This document shows, in pieces, positions 26,677-34,863 of a DNA stretch of 64,000 nucleotides. A program made the translations under genes and the position numbers. How positions within the stretch are numbered: position 1 is the stretch's first letter; every line of letters begins with the position of its first letter. The notes under the pieces were generated by a model, which was not told the DNA's origin, did no database searches, and saw nothing but the letters and a program-made list of their open reading frames with translations. The stretch is from JBFWVD01 sp050246915 (lineage in GTDB: Bacteria; Actinomycetota; Acidimicrobiia; Acidimicrobiales; Ilumatobacteraceae): positions 22,378 to 86,377 of the forward strand of contig JBFWVD010000015.1 of NCBI GenBank assembly GCA_050246915.1, read 5' to 3'.

Positions 26677-27058
26677 CCTGCCGACCAGCTTCACGCGGCA
26701 CGGTCGCCAGCGCCGGTCGCCATCCCCGGTCGGCGTGACCGATCAGCGTCATGAAGTCCGACGAACCGCCGCTCGATGTGACAAGCTGTGGCCGACATCG
26801 TGCCTCGGAGACGCACTCTCCGCTCCGGTACCCATCGAACGGGGCGACACCCACGCAACGGGGCACAGCACGCAGGCACATCGAGCATCGTCAGGTGTTC
26901 GTTCGTGTGACGGTGTGCCCGAGAGGGTATGCCCAGCAAGGGGAGACAATGATCCGTCCGGCGAATTGGTCGCTGCGCTGGGCGGGGAGTCAGGCGAACC
27001 CGGCCCCATACACCGACTCGCTGGGCCGCGGGTCGACAGGGATCGAGGAGTTCACCAG
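26677..27058 (+). other. Long leader region before the LPXTG-type gene
   Basis: A 382-bp gap. I find no credible gene in it. The last ~140 nt (26920-27055) are G-rich with potential pairing (GGGCGGGGAGTCAGGCGAAC and CCGGCCCCATACACCGACTC) and contain GCGAACCCG, faintly like the 3' part of actinobacterial c-di-AMP riboswitches that precede cell-wall genes. The diagnostic 5' elements are not convincing, so this is only a candidate structured leader. GAGGAG (27046-27051) is the ribosome site for the next gene. Confidence 0.3.
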
Positions 27059-28408
27059 ATGACCAAGACAATGACCCGAGTTGCGGCAGGGATCGTCGCA
27101 CTTGCCGCGGCCGTGATCGGCAACGCCTCGTTGGCGTCCGCTCAGGCCGCACCGCCGGCAGGGACCGGGGGTCATGTCATCGGTGACACCATCTCGTTCG
27201 ACGAGGCGATCAGCAGCGGCCTCATCACCAACGACTACGTGAAGCTGGCCAAGCGCGTGTGCCCCACCTACGCCATGATCCCGTCGAACATCAGCCAGAG
27301 CACCGACGCCGAGTCAGCGCTGCCCGTGCTCGGCCCCAACCCGTACTCGAGTTCGGCCACGCGGGTCGATCATCTCGTCGAGGACGCGCCCGGTCGTTCG
27401 TGGGCGGCGTGCACCCCGGTCACCGGGTGGGAGTTCCAGATCGGCACGGGTCGCACCACGGTGGGCGGCGTGTCCCGCGTTGCGAACCCTGAGCCCCTCG
27501 TGTGGCTCGACAACGCCGACGGCACCGTCACGCTGTCGAATCGGATCGTCACCCGCGCCGGGCTCTACGACATGGTCGGCGTGGCCGTCATTCGTCTCAC
27601 CCCGGCGCAGCGAGCGTTGGCCGAGGCGGGTTCGCTGAACGCGTCAGAGGTGAATCGTTCCGATCCTGGTTTCGGCACACTGCGTTGCGGCGCCGATCGC
27701 ACCGGCGGCGACAACCTCAAGCAAGTGCGCAGTGCTGGCGATGGCAAGGTCTACTGCTACGCCTACAACTCCACGCAGAAGCCGGCGAAGCTCACCGTGA
27801 ATCTGGTGAAGACCCCCGAGAGCGTGTGCAACCCCACCCCAGCCGACAACACCTTCCCCTACACCGGGAGTGGCAACCTGGTGAACGGTGGCAGCGCCAG
27901 TTGGAACATGGTTCCCGCCACGTGCGGCTCGGACGCATCGAGCACACAGGTGTTCCCGCAGTTGCCGCCGGGCAACTATGACGTGGCCGCCCGGGTTCCG
28001 CTGCCGGGGAACTGGACGCTCGTCAGCGTGAATTGCGTCGATGACGGAACCACCACTGCGCACGGCAACGTCACTGGCACTCCGGCGGTGAACGCCGACG
28101 TCGACCTGGAGGCCGGCGATGCGGTCACGTGCACCTACGTGGTGACCAACGCGGCCATCTCGACCACGACCGTCACCGGTTCGTCGACCACCGCCGCAGC
28201 GACCACCACCGGGGTCACGTCGTCATCGGTGGCAGGAACCTCTGTCGTGCCGACGACGAACACCGTGCTCGGCACGACGGTGTCGCCGAACACGCTGCCC
28301 CGCACCGGTGGTGGCGAGTCGAACCGACCGCTTGCCACCGCTGGCGCTGTCATGGCCCTCCTCGGCGCCGGGCTGTTGCTCACCACCCGACGCTTCGCTC
28401 GCCGCTGA
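27059..28408 (+). CDS. Secreted cell-wall-anchored protein with LPXTG-type sorting signal
   Basis: A 449-residue exported protein. Signal peptide: basic MTKTMTR, hydrophobic VAAGIVALAAAVIGNASLA, cleavage near ASAQA. The body (~45-330) has paired cysteines (RVCPTYAM, WAACTPVT, LRCGADR, YCYAYN) and beta-rich segments, followed by a domain ending VTCTYVVTNA. A Thr/Ser-rich stalk (~365-415) leads to LPRTGGGE, a membrane helix (ATAGAVMALLGAGLLL) and RRFARR, the sortase pattern. No enzymatic motif recognised. ATG 27059 has GAGGAG eight to nine nt upstream. No sortase gene is in the window. Confidence 0.88.
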   Translation: MTKTMTRVAAGIVALAAAVIGNASLASAQAAPPAGTGGHVIGDTISFDEAISSGLITNDYVKLAKRVCPTYAMIPSNISQSTDAESALPVLGPNPYSSSATRVDHLVEDAPGRSWAACTPVTGWEFQIGTGRTTVGGVSRVANPEPLVWLDNADGTVTLSNRIVTRAGLYDMVGVAVIRLTPAQRALAEAGSLNASEVNRSDPGFGTLRCGADRTGGDNLKQVRSAGDGKVYCYAYNSTQKPAKLTVNLVKTPESVCNPTPADNTFPYTGSGNLVNGGSASWNMVPATCGSDASSTQVFPQLPPGNYDVAARVPLPGNWTLVSVNCVDDGTTTAHGNVTGTPAVNADVDLEAGDAVTCTYVVTNAAISTTTVTGSSTTAAATTTGVTSSSVAGTSVVPTTNTVLGTTVSPNTLPRTGGGESNRPLATAGAVMALLGAGLLLTTRRFARR

Positions 28409-28449
28409 CGATCAGGTAGCCGTCACCATGCGGCGGTAACCTCACACCC

Positions 28450-29802
28450 ATGCCCGAGCGGTACTTCCTGGAGACCCTCGGCTGCCCCAAGAACCAGGTG
28501 GACTCCGACAAGCTCGAAGGCACGTTGATCGCGGCGGGGATGGTGCGTACCGGTGAGGCGTCGCTGGCCGATCTGGTCGTCGTCAATACCTGTGCCTTCA
28601 TCGAAGCAGCGCGGCAGGAGTCGATCGACACGATCTTGACGTTGGCCGAGCAACGACGCGACGGCGCCAAGCTGGTGGTCACCGGATGCATGGCCGAGCG
28701 CTACGGCGACGAACTGGCCGAGGCACTCCCCGAGGTCGATCAGATCGCCGGCTTCGGGGTCGCCCTCGCCCCGATGGCCCCCAGCGCATCGTCGGCAACG
28801 ATCCCGGTGCGCATCGGCGTGAAGCCGGCGCCGGTGCTGCCCACGCTCGACCTGTTGAACATGCCGCGGCCTCGATCCAACTCGCCGTGGGCGTATGTGA
28901 AGATCGCCGAGGGATGCGATCGCAGCTGCGGCTTCTGTGCGATCCCGAGCTTCCGCGGCCCGCAGCGCAGCCGCTCCGTGGCCTCGATCCTCGATGAGAT
29001 CGACGCGTTGCGCGTGTCGGAGGTCGTCCTCATCGCTCAAGATCTCGCGTCCTACGGCAAGGACGATCCGACGTTGGGTGCCGGGTCCATCGTCGATCTC
29101 GTGGCGGAGGCATCGCGTCGCGTGGAGCGTGTCCGTTTGCTCTATCTGTATCCGTCCGATCTGGACGATGCCTTGGTCGACGCCATCTGCGACACGGGTC
29201 TGCCGTACTTCGACCTCTCGTTGCAGCACGTCTCCAAGCCGTTGCTGCGCCGGATGCGGCGTTGGGGTGACGGACAGCGATTCCTCGATCGAATCACCTC
29301 CATCCGATCGCGCGAGCCGCAAGCGGCGTTCCGCTCCAACTTCATCGTCGGCTATCCGGGAGAGACCGAGAGCGATCACGATGCTCTGCTGCGCTTCGTC
29401 GATGAGGCGCAGCTCGACTGGTGCGGGTTCTTCGCCTACTGCCGCGAAGAGGGCACCCATGCTGCCGATCTCGATGGTCAGGTCGATCCGTCCCTGGTGT
29501 CGGAGCGTCTGGGCGAGCTGACCGAACGGCAGGATCGCATCACCGCTGCTCGGCGCGACGCGCTCATCGGTACCAGCACCACGGTGCTCATCGATTCCGT
29601 CGGTGTGGCCCGCAGCCATCGTGAGGCTCCCGAGATCGACGGCATCATCGAGGTCCCCGAGACCCTGCCTCCCGGGGCGTTCGTCGACGTCGAGATCGTC
29701 TCTGCGCTCGGTCCCGATCTCACCGCCTTGCCCATCGGCGAGCCGCGCGCAACCAGGATTGACGCGATCGTCGCGGGGGCGAACGCGGAGTTGCTGCGGT
29801 GA
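28450..29802 (+). CDS. rimO: Ribosomal protein S12 methylthiotransferase
   Basis: Radical-SAM methylthiotransferase modifying an aspartate of ribosomal protein S12. 450 residues: UPF0004 domain (LETLGCPKNQVDSDKLEG, VVNTCAFIEAARQES, VVTGCMAERYG: three Fe-S Cys), radical-SAM motif IAEGCDRSCGFCAIPSFRG (CxxxCxxC), and a C-terminal TRAM domain. GCPKNQVDSE-type wording and CAFIEAA distinguish RimO from MiaB, whose gene is at 34860. First gene of a tight four-gene cluster; pgsA overlaps by 4 nt. Confidence 0.95.
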   Translation: MPERYFLETLGCPKNQVDSDKLEGTLIAAGMVRTGEASLADLVVVNTCAFIEAARQESIDTILTLAEQRRDGAKLVVTGCMAERYGDELAEALPEVDQIAGFGVALAPMAPSASSATIPVRIGVKPAPVLPTLDLLNMPRPRSNSPWAYVKIAEGCDRSCGFCAIPSFRGPQRSRSVASILDEIDALRVSEVVLIAQDLASYGKDDPTLGAGSIVDLVAEASRRVERVRLLYLYPSDLDDALVDAICDTGLPYFDLSLQHVSKPLLRRMRRWGDGQRFLDRITSIRSREPQAAFRSNFIVGYPGETESDHDALLRFVDEAQLDWCGFFAYCREEGTHAADLDGQVDPSLVSERLGELTERQDRITAARRDALIGTSTTVLIDSVGVARSHREAPEIDGIIEVPETLPPGAFVDVEIVSALGPDLTALPIGEPRATRIDAIVAGANAELLR

Positions 29803-30374
29803 ACACCAGCTTCGGTCCCAACGCGCTGGCCACCCCCGCCAACGCCATCACCGTGGCGCGTCTGTTGTTCGCGCCGGTGTTCTTCTCGATGGTCGGCGAT
29901 CAGGCCAGTTGGCCAGCGCTGACGGTCTGGTTCCTGTTGTGCTGCAGCGACTGGGTCGACGGCTACCTGGCTCGCAAGATGGGCACCACGCGCTCGGGGG
30001 CGTTCCTCGATCCGCTCGCCGACAAGGTGCTCGTGCTGGGCGGCATGTTCGCCCTCGTCGCCCATCAGCTCTTCTGGATCGTGCCGGTGATCATCATCGC
30101 TGCGCGTGAGATCCTCATCTCGGTGTATCGCACCGTTGCCGCTCGGTCGGGCGTCACCGTGCCCGCCACCAAGTTGGCCAAGTACAAGACGCTGACGCAG
30201 CAGCTGTCGGTCGGGATCATGCTCACCCCGCCGGTGGCGGATCGTTCGCGCACCCCGGCCAACCTCATGCTGTGGCTGTCAGTGGCGCTGACGGTCATCA
30301 CCGGGGTCCACTATCTCGTGACGGCCCGTCATCGTGCTCGTGTTCAGCTCACGGAAGTGCCAGAGGTGACCTGA
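29799..30374 (+). CDS. pgsA: CDP-diacylglycerol-glycerol-3-phosphate 3-phosphatidyltransferase
   Basis: A 191-residue integral membrane CDP-alcohol phosphatidyltransferase, making phosphatidylglycerol phosphate. The family motif DGxxARx8Gx3Dx3D is complete in SDWVDGYLARKMGTTRSGAF followed by LDPLADK. About five membrane helices. GTG 29799 overlaps the rimO stop (GTGA); its own stop overlaps cinA's ATG by one base (TGATG). The rimO-pgsA-cinA order before recA is classical in actinobacteria, which supports PgsA rather than a paralogous synthase. Confidence 0.93.
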   Translation: MNTSFGPNALATPANAITVARLLFAPVFFSMVGDQASWPALTVWFLLCCSDWVDGYLARKMGTTRSGAFLDPLADKVLVLGGMFALVAHQLFWIVPVIIIAAREILISVYRTVAARSGVTVPATKLAKYKTLTQQLSVGIMLTPPVADRSRTPANLMLWLSVALTVITGVHYLVTARHRARVQLTEVPEVT

Positions 30375-31630
30375 TGCGTTGTGAGGTCGTTGCCGTGGGC
30401 ACCGAATTGCTGCTCGGCCAGATCGTCGACACCAACTCTTCGGTCATCGGCGAGCGACTTGCTGCCTCGGGCATCGATTCGTTGTTCCAGACCAAGGTGG
30501 GGGACAACCTCGAGCGCATCGTGTCGGTGTTGCGTCAGGCGCTCGATCGATCCGATGCGGTGATCGTGTGCGGGGGCCTCGGGCCGACACACGACGACAT
30601 CACCCGTGAGGCCATCGCCGAGGTGATGGGCGTGGAGCTCGAGTTGCACAGCGACATCGGCGACCGGATCCGCGAGATGTTCGCGGCACGAGGTCGGCCC
30701 ATGGCCGAGAACAATCTGCGCCAGGCGATGGTGCCGCGCGGTGCGGCCATCATCCCGCAGGTGCGTGGGACGGCGCCTGGCCTCATCTGCCCCGTCTCCG
30801 GTCATGGCAGCATCGGTGCGGTCGGCGACAAGGTGATCTACGCAGTGCCCGGCGTGCCGCACGAGATGGTGGAGATGCTGGAGCGGGCGATCTTGCCCGA
30901 TCTACAGCGACGCAGTGGCACGAGCGACGTGATCGGATCGCGCACGCTCCGGACGTGGGGCGAGTCGGAGAGCGGCCTGGCCGAGCGCCTCGCGCCCACG
31001 ATCGATCGACTCGATGCGCAGCGGCATGCCACGCTGGCGTTCCTGGCCAGCGGGATGGAAGGCATCAAGGTCCGGCTCACCGCAAAGGCGCCCGATGCCG
31101 CGTCGTTGGCCGCCATTCTCGACGCCGAAGAGCAGACCGTGCGCGCCGAGTTGGGCTCGCTCGCGTTCGGCGTCGACGACGACACGATGGAGTCGGTGGT
31201 GCTCGATCTGCTGCGCGCTCGCGGCGCGACGCTCGCGGTGGCCGAGTCCGTCACCGGCGGTTTCGTCGGCGCGCGACTCACATCGATCCCCGGCGCGAGC
31301 GATGTGTTCCGCGGTGCGATCGTGAGCTACGCGAGCGCTGTGAAGTTCGATCTGCTCGGCGTTCCCGAAGGCCCGGTCGTATCGGCCGAAGCGGCGCAGG
31401 CCATGGCGTTGGGCGTTCGTCGTGTTCTCGGTGCCGACGTGGGTCTGTCGCTCACCGGCGTCGCCGGGCCGAGTGAACAAGACGGCCAAAGCGTCGGCAC
31501 GCTTTTCGTCGGCCTCGCCATCGGTGAGAATGTCGAGTCGACCTCGTTCCGTCTGCCCCCTCAGCGAGACATCATGCGCCAACTCTCGGTCATCTCCGCA
31601 TTGAACTTCGTTCGCGCGCGTCTGACATGA
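30374..31630 (+). CDS. cinA: CinA-family competence/damage-inducible protein
   Basis: A 418-residue two-domain protein: N-terminal MoaB/MogA-like domain (AVGTELLLGQIVDTNSSVIG, VCGGLGPTHDDITREA) and C-terminal CinA amidohydrolase domain (VAESVTGGFVGARLTSIPGA, SYASAVKFDLLGVP, GVAGPSEQDGQSVGTLFVGL), associated with NMN deamidase and ADP-ribose pyrophosphatase activities in other bacteria. ATG 30374 shares its A with the pgsA stop. The stop overlaps the M23 peptidase start (ATGA). It lies 1.7 kb upstream of recA, as in many Gram-positive genomes. Confidence 0.94.
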   Translation: MRCEVVAVGTELLLGQIVDTNSSVIGERLAASGIDSLFQTKVGDNLERIVSVLRQALDRSDAVIVCGGLGPTHDDITREAIAEVMGVELELHSDIGDRIREMFAARGRPMAENNLRQAMVPRGAAIIPQVRGTAPGLICPVSGHGSIGAVGDKVIYAVPGVPHEMVEMLERAILPDLQRRSGTSDVIGSRTLRTWGESESGLAERLAPTIDRLDAQRHATLAFLASGMEGIKVRLTAKAPDAASLAAILDAEEQTVRAELGSLAFGVDDDTMESVVLDLLRARGATLAVAESVTGGFVGARLTSIPGASDVFRGAIVSYASAVKFDLLGVPEGPVVSAEAAQAMALGVRRVLGADVGLSLTGVAGPSEQDGQSVGTLFVGLAIGENVESTSFRLPPQRDIMRQLSVISALNFVRARLT

Positions 31631-33051
31631 CCCGACGATCGACGCGTACGCTGTCCATCTCGATGCCTCGAAACGTTCAACCGAAGATGGCGCGCACCGT
31701 GCTCTCTCGCCTTGCCGCGGTCATGACGATGAGCGCGGCCTTTGTGATCGTCGGTGCCTCGCTGGCGTCCGCCGCGGTGGACGGTTCCGATGTCATCGCA
31801 GTCGGCAATGCACCCGATCGTGGATCGTTGCTCGACAGCAACATCCGTCCGGTGTCGGCCGTGCTCGGTCTCGACTCCGATGCCACCGGTGAGGGCTACT
31901 GGATGGTCGCCGGCGATGGCGGCATCTTCTCCTTCGGCGACGCGCCGTTCTTCGGCTCTACCGGCTCCACCAAGTTGAACAAGCCCATGGTGGGCATGGC
32001 GCCCACACCGAGCGGGCAGGGTTACTGGATGTTCGCCGGCGACGGCGGCATCTTCGCGTTCGGCGATGCCGGCTTCTTCGGTTCGCTCGGCTCCACCAAG
32101 CTCAACGGCCCCATCGTGGCGATGACCCCGACCGCCACCGGTAAGGGCTACTTGATGGTCGGCTCCGATGGTGGGGTGTTCACCTTCGGTGACGCCCAGT
32201 TCCTCGGGTCCACCGGCGGATCGTCAGCATCACCGATCGTCGACATGGCGACCATGCCGACAGGTGCCGGGTATTGGATCGTCACCGAAGACGGCACCGT
32301 GTACCCGTTCGGCGCGGCGACTCTGCACGGCGATCTGCGCGACAAGAAGTTGTCCAACCCTGTTGTCGGCATTGCGGTGAGCCCCAGCGGCAACGGCTAT
32401 TGGCTGGCGCAGCAGGACGGACAGGTGTGGGCGTTCGGTGACGCATCGACCGCTGTGGCTGCACCCGCGCGGTGTCTGACGCAGCCGGTCGTGGGCATCG
32501 CGGCGCGACCCCAGGGCGACGGTGTGTGGCTGGCCACCGCGCCGCTCCCTCCGGTGTCCACCACCGGCCTGTCGCCGCTGGACGCGCTCGATGCGATCAA
32601 CGGTGGCCTGGAGCAACGTGTGCGGCTGGCCCAGGGATGCCAGAGCGCAGTCAACGTCGAGTCACTCACCTACAGCGACCCGCTGCCCGGTGCCCGCCTC
32701 AGCTCGCCATACGGCAATCGCATCCATCCCGTGTACAAGCTCCCGCAGTTCCATCGTGGTATCGACCTCGCCGGTGGTACCACGGCCATTCGGGCGATCG
32801 CTGATGGCAAGGTCATCGAGGTGTCATCGTTGATCGGCTACGGGATCACGACCGTCATCGATCACGGCGGGAAGATCTCCTCGGTGTACGGGCATCAGTC
32901 GGCCACGCGGGTGAAAGCGGGCGATGAGGTGAAGGCCGGTCAGACCATCGGCACGGTGGGGCAGACCGGCTATGCAACCGGTCCGCATCTGCACATGGAG
33001 ATCCGCAGCGGTGGCGTGGTCGTAGACCCGACGCCGTTCCTGCGTCCCTGA
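31627..33051 (+). CDS. Secreted M23 peptidase with W/G-repeat domain
   Basis: A 474-residue exported peptidoglycan endopeptidase candidate. Signal peptide (LSRLAAVMTMSAAFVIVGAS, cleavage near ASA-AV). Residues ~75-310 carry about six repeats of the type GYWMVAGDGGIFSFGDAPFF, the same family as in the secreted protein at 15185. The C-terminal M23 domain has HRGIDLAGG (zinc His and Asp), a LAG-type core VIDHGGKISSVYGH and TGPHLHMEIR (catalytic HxH), so it is likely active. ATG 31627 overlaps the cinA stop; later in-frame starts (e.g. MARTVLSRL) would still keep the signal peptide. Role: cell-wall remodelling or division. Confidence 0.92.
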   Translation: MTRRSTRTLSISMPRNVQPKMARTVLSRLAAVMTMSAAFVIVGASLASAAVDGSDVIAVGNAPDRGSLLDSNIRPVSAVLGLDSDATGEGYWMVAGDGGIFSFGDAPFFGSTGSTKLNKPMVGMAPTPSGQGYWMFAGDGGIFAFGDAGFFGSLGSTKLNGPIVAMTPTATGKGYLMVGSDGGVFTFGDAQFLGSTGGSSASPIVDMATMPTGAGYWIVTEDGTVYPFGAATLHGDLRDKKLSNPVVGIAVSPSGNGYWLAQQDGQVWAFGDASTAVAAPARCLTQPVVGIAARPQGDGVWLATAPLPPVSTTGLSPLDALDAINGGLEQRVRLAQGCQSAVNVESLTYSDPLPGARLSSPYGNRIHPVYKLPQFHRGIDLAGGTTAIRAIADGKVIEVSSLIGYGITTVIDHGGKISSVYGHQSATRVKAGDEVKAGQTIGTVGQTGYATGPHLHMEIRSGGVVVDPTPFLRP

Positions 33052-33078
33052 CCGCCACCCTCTGTCCGAGCATTCTCC

Positions 33079-33123
33079 GCTCGCGGATTTTCTGCTCAGG
33101 GAATTTCTGCTCGGGTACTTGAG
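33079..33123 (+). repeat. Three 15-bp tandem repeats before recA promoter
   Basis: GCTCGCGGATTTTCT (33079-33093), GCTCAGGGAATTTCT (33094-33108) and a more diverged GCTCGGGTACTTGAG (33109-33123) run head to tail and end exactly where the LexA box begins. The T-rich halves recur every 15 bp. This could be an upstream activator or UP-like region, or a slippage product; function is not known. Confidence 0.7.
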
Positions 33124-33147
33124 CGAACACGCGTTCGAAGTTACGCT
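33119..33147 (+). promoter_or_regulatory. recA P1 promoter with LexA (SOS) box
   Basis: TTGAGC (33119-33124) and TACGCT (33142-33147) are spaced 17 nt. Within the spacer lies CGAACACGCGTTCG (33124-33137), a perfect match to the Gram-positive SOS box CGAAC-N4-GTTCG. LexA bound here would occlude the promoter. Confidence 0.88.
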
Positions 33148-33179
33148 GCTGTCGTCTGCTGCGGGAACGCCTCGGAGAA

Positions 33180-33205
33180 TTTTCATCACACCCCCTCCGT
33201 AGGGT
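33180..33205 (+). promoter_or_regulatory. recA P2: second promoter with shared TTTTCATCACACCCCC element
   Basis: TTTTCATCACACCCCC (33180-33195) followed after 4 nt by TAGGGT (33200-33205). The same 16 bases, with the same 4-nt gap to a -10, precede the LysM gene at 46782. The layout recalls the mycobacterial LexA-independent RecA-NDp/PafBC promoters (whose -10 is often TAGGGT) although the upstream sequence differs. An additional CGGGAACG lies 10 nt upstream (33162-33169). Confidence 0.6.
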
Positions 33206-33290
33206 TCCGCTCAGCACTCAGGGCCGTGAGATCCGGTCCTCACTCATCAGCAATGGCATCGCAGGGATGCCAGAGGAAAGGACACCCACA

Positions 33291-34325
33291 GTGGATCGTG
33301 ACAAGGCGCTGGAGATGGCCCTCGGCCAGATCGACAAGCAGTTCGGCAAGGGCTCCATCATGCGCATGGGCGAGAAGGGGACGTTGGCCATCGAGGCCGT
33401 CTCGACCGGTTCCATCGCCCTCGATCTCGCCCTCGGGGTCGGCGGACTGCCCCGAGGTCGCGTCGTGGAGATCTACGGCCCGGAATCGTCGGGCAAGTCC
33501 ACGCTCGCCATGCACGTGGTGGCCGAGGCACAACGCAACGGCGGCATCTGTGCCTACATCGACGCCGAGCATGCCATGGACCCCGTCTACGCCCGAGCAA
33601 TTGGGGTTGACATCGATCAGCTGCTGATCTCGCAGCCCGACACCGGCGAACAAGCGCTCGAGATCACCGACATGCTCATCCGTTCCGGTGCGCTCGATGT
33701 CGTCGTCATCGACTCCGTCGCCGCCCTCACCCCACGGGCCGAGATCGAAGGTGAGATGGGCGACAGCCATGTCGGCCTGCAGGCTCGCCTCATGAGCCAG
33801 GCGCTGCGCAAGCTCACCGCCAACCTCAACAAGTCCAACACCGTGGCCATCTTCATCAACCAGTTGCGCGAGAAGATCGGCGTGATGTTCGGTTCGCCCG
33901 AGACAACCCCGGGTGGTCGGGCCCTCAAGTTCTATTCGTCGGTGCGTCTCGACATCCGACGGATCGAATCGATCAAGGACGGTGTCGAGGTCGTCGGCAG
34001 CCGCACCCGCGTCAAGGTGGTCAAGAACAAGGTCGCTCCGCCCTTCCGGCAGGCTGAGTTCGACATCATGTACGGACGGGGCATCAGCCGTGAGGGTTCG
34101 GTGCTCGACATCGGTGTCGAGATGGGCATCGTGAAGAAGTCGGGTGCGTGGTACACGTACGAAGGCGAGCAACTGGGACAAGGGCGCGAGAACGCCAAGA
34201 CGTTCCTTGCCGAGAACCCCGAGGTGATGGTCGAGATCTCCGAACGGGTGCGTGTGCAGGCCGGTATCGGTGTCGGCGATGAGGCGCTGTCCGACGCGGA
34301 CGACGCCCCCATCACCCTCGACTGA
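33291..34325 (+). CDS. recA: Recombinase RecA
   Basis: ATP-dependent strand exchange and LexA co-protease. 344 residues from GTG 33291, which has AGAGGAAAGGA (33272-33282) eight nt upstream and begins VDRDKALEMALGQIDKQFGK as RecA proteins do; ATG 33267 is in frame but poorly spaced from any ribosome site. Walker A GPESSGKST, VVVIDSVAAL (Walker B), loop L1 EGEMGDSHVGLQAR, loop L2 FINQLREKIGVMFGSPETTP and the acidic C-terminus (DADDAPITLD) are present; no intein. A strong terminator follows and recX is not next to it. Confidence 0.97.
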   Translation: MDRDKALEMALGQIDKQFGKGSIMRMGEKGTLAIEAVSTGSIALDLALGVGGLPRGRVVEIYGPESSGKSTLAMHVVAEAQRNGGICAYIDAEHAMDPVYARAIGVDIDQLLISQPDTGEQALEITDMLIRSGALDVVVIDSVAALTPRAEIEGEMGDSHVGLQARLMSQALRKLTANLNKSNTVAIFINQLREKIGVMFGSPETTPGGRALKFYSSVRLDIRRIESIKDGVEVVGSRTRVKVVKNKVAPPFRQAEFDIMYGRGISREGSVLDIGVEMGIVKKSGAWYTYEGEQLGQGRENAKTFLAENPEVMVEISERVRVQAGIGVGDEALSDADDAPITLD

Positions 34326-34343
34326 TCACGCTCATTGGTTGCG

Positions 34344-34376
34344 CAGCCGGGTGCCGTTCGCGGCGCCCGGCTGTTT
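34344..34376 (+). terminator. recA intrinsic terminator
   Basis: A 13-bp stem CAGCCGGGTGCCG / CGGCGCCCGGCTG (one G-T pair) closed by a TTCG tetraloop (34357-34360) and followed by TTTC. UUCG-loop GC hairpins are typical efficient terminators. Its position 18 nt after the recA stop makes recA a single-gene unit. Confidence 0.85.
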
Positions 34377-34533
34377 CGCGTCTGGCCAGCGGTTCGCTGC
34401 GCGCTCTCGCGTGCAACACGTGAGCCGCGACGCGCTTAGCACATCGCTGGACGACCATCCACCCGCGAGCGGCCGTGATCTGATTCACTGCCTCCCGATC
34501 AGGCGCTGACACAACACGTTCGAGGCGGTACTC

Positions 34534-34863
34534 ATGGCGACAATCAAGGTTTCGACCAAGTCGAACCCAAACTCCGTTGCCGCGGCGGTCGGTGGGTTCA
34601 TTCGTCGAGACCTCTATGTCGACGCGCTCATCGTGGGCGCCGGTGCCATGAACCAGACGATGAAGGCTGTGGCGATTGCACGCGGGAACCTCCTCGACGA
34701 GGGGTACGACCTGGTGTGCATCCCGGGTTTCACCACCGTCGACATCGACGGCGATTCGCGCACGGCCATGATCCTGCGCATCGAGCACCGGGCGGCCGAG
34801 GTCATCGACCTGCGTGATCCGCTTCCGGAAGCCGCGGAGATCCCCCTAACCTCCATGGAGTGA
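34534..34863 (+). CDS. spoVS: SpoVS-family protein (stage V sporulation protein S homologue)
   Basis: A 109-residue homologue of Bacillus SpoVS, a small Alba/KH-like presumed nucleic-acid-binding protein. The core IKVSTKSNPNSVAAAVGGFI, VGAGAMNQTMKAVAIARGNL and VCIPGFTTVDIDGDSRTAM aligns along its whole length with the family. The last ~20 residues (EVIDLRDPLPEAAEIPLTSM) are extra. Nothing else in the window suggests sporulation, so a broader role in RNA or cell-cycle control is likely, as for non-sporulating carriers. AGGCGG lies five nt before the ATG. Its stop overlaps the miaB GTG (GTGA), so it leads the spoVS-miaB-miaA run. Confidence 0.9.
   Translation: MATIKVSTKSNPNSVAAAVGGFIRRDLYVDALIVGAGAMNQTMKAVAIARGNLLDEGYDLVCIPGFTTVDIDGDSRTAMILRIEHRAAEVIDLRDPLPEAAEIPLTSME

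Noticed and set aside
33267..33290. ATG 33267 as recA start
   Set aside because: In frame, but the purine-rich ribosome site at 33272-33282 fits GTG 33291, and the extra eight residues are not RecA-like.
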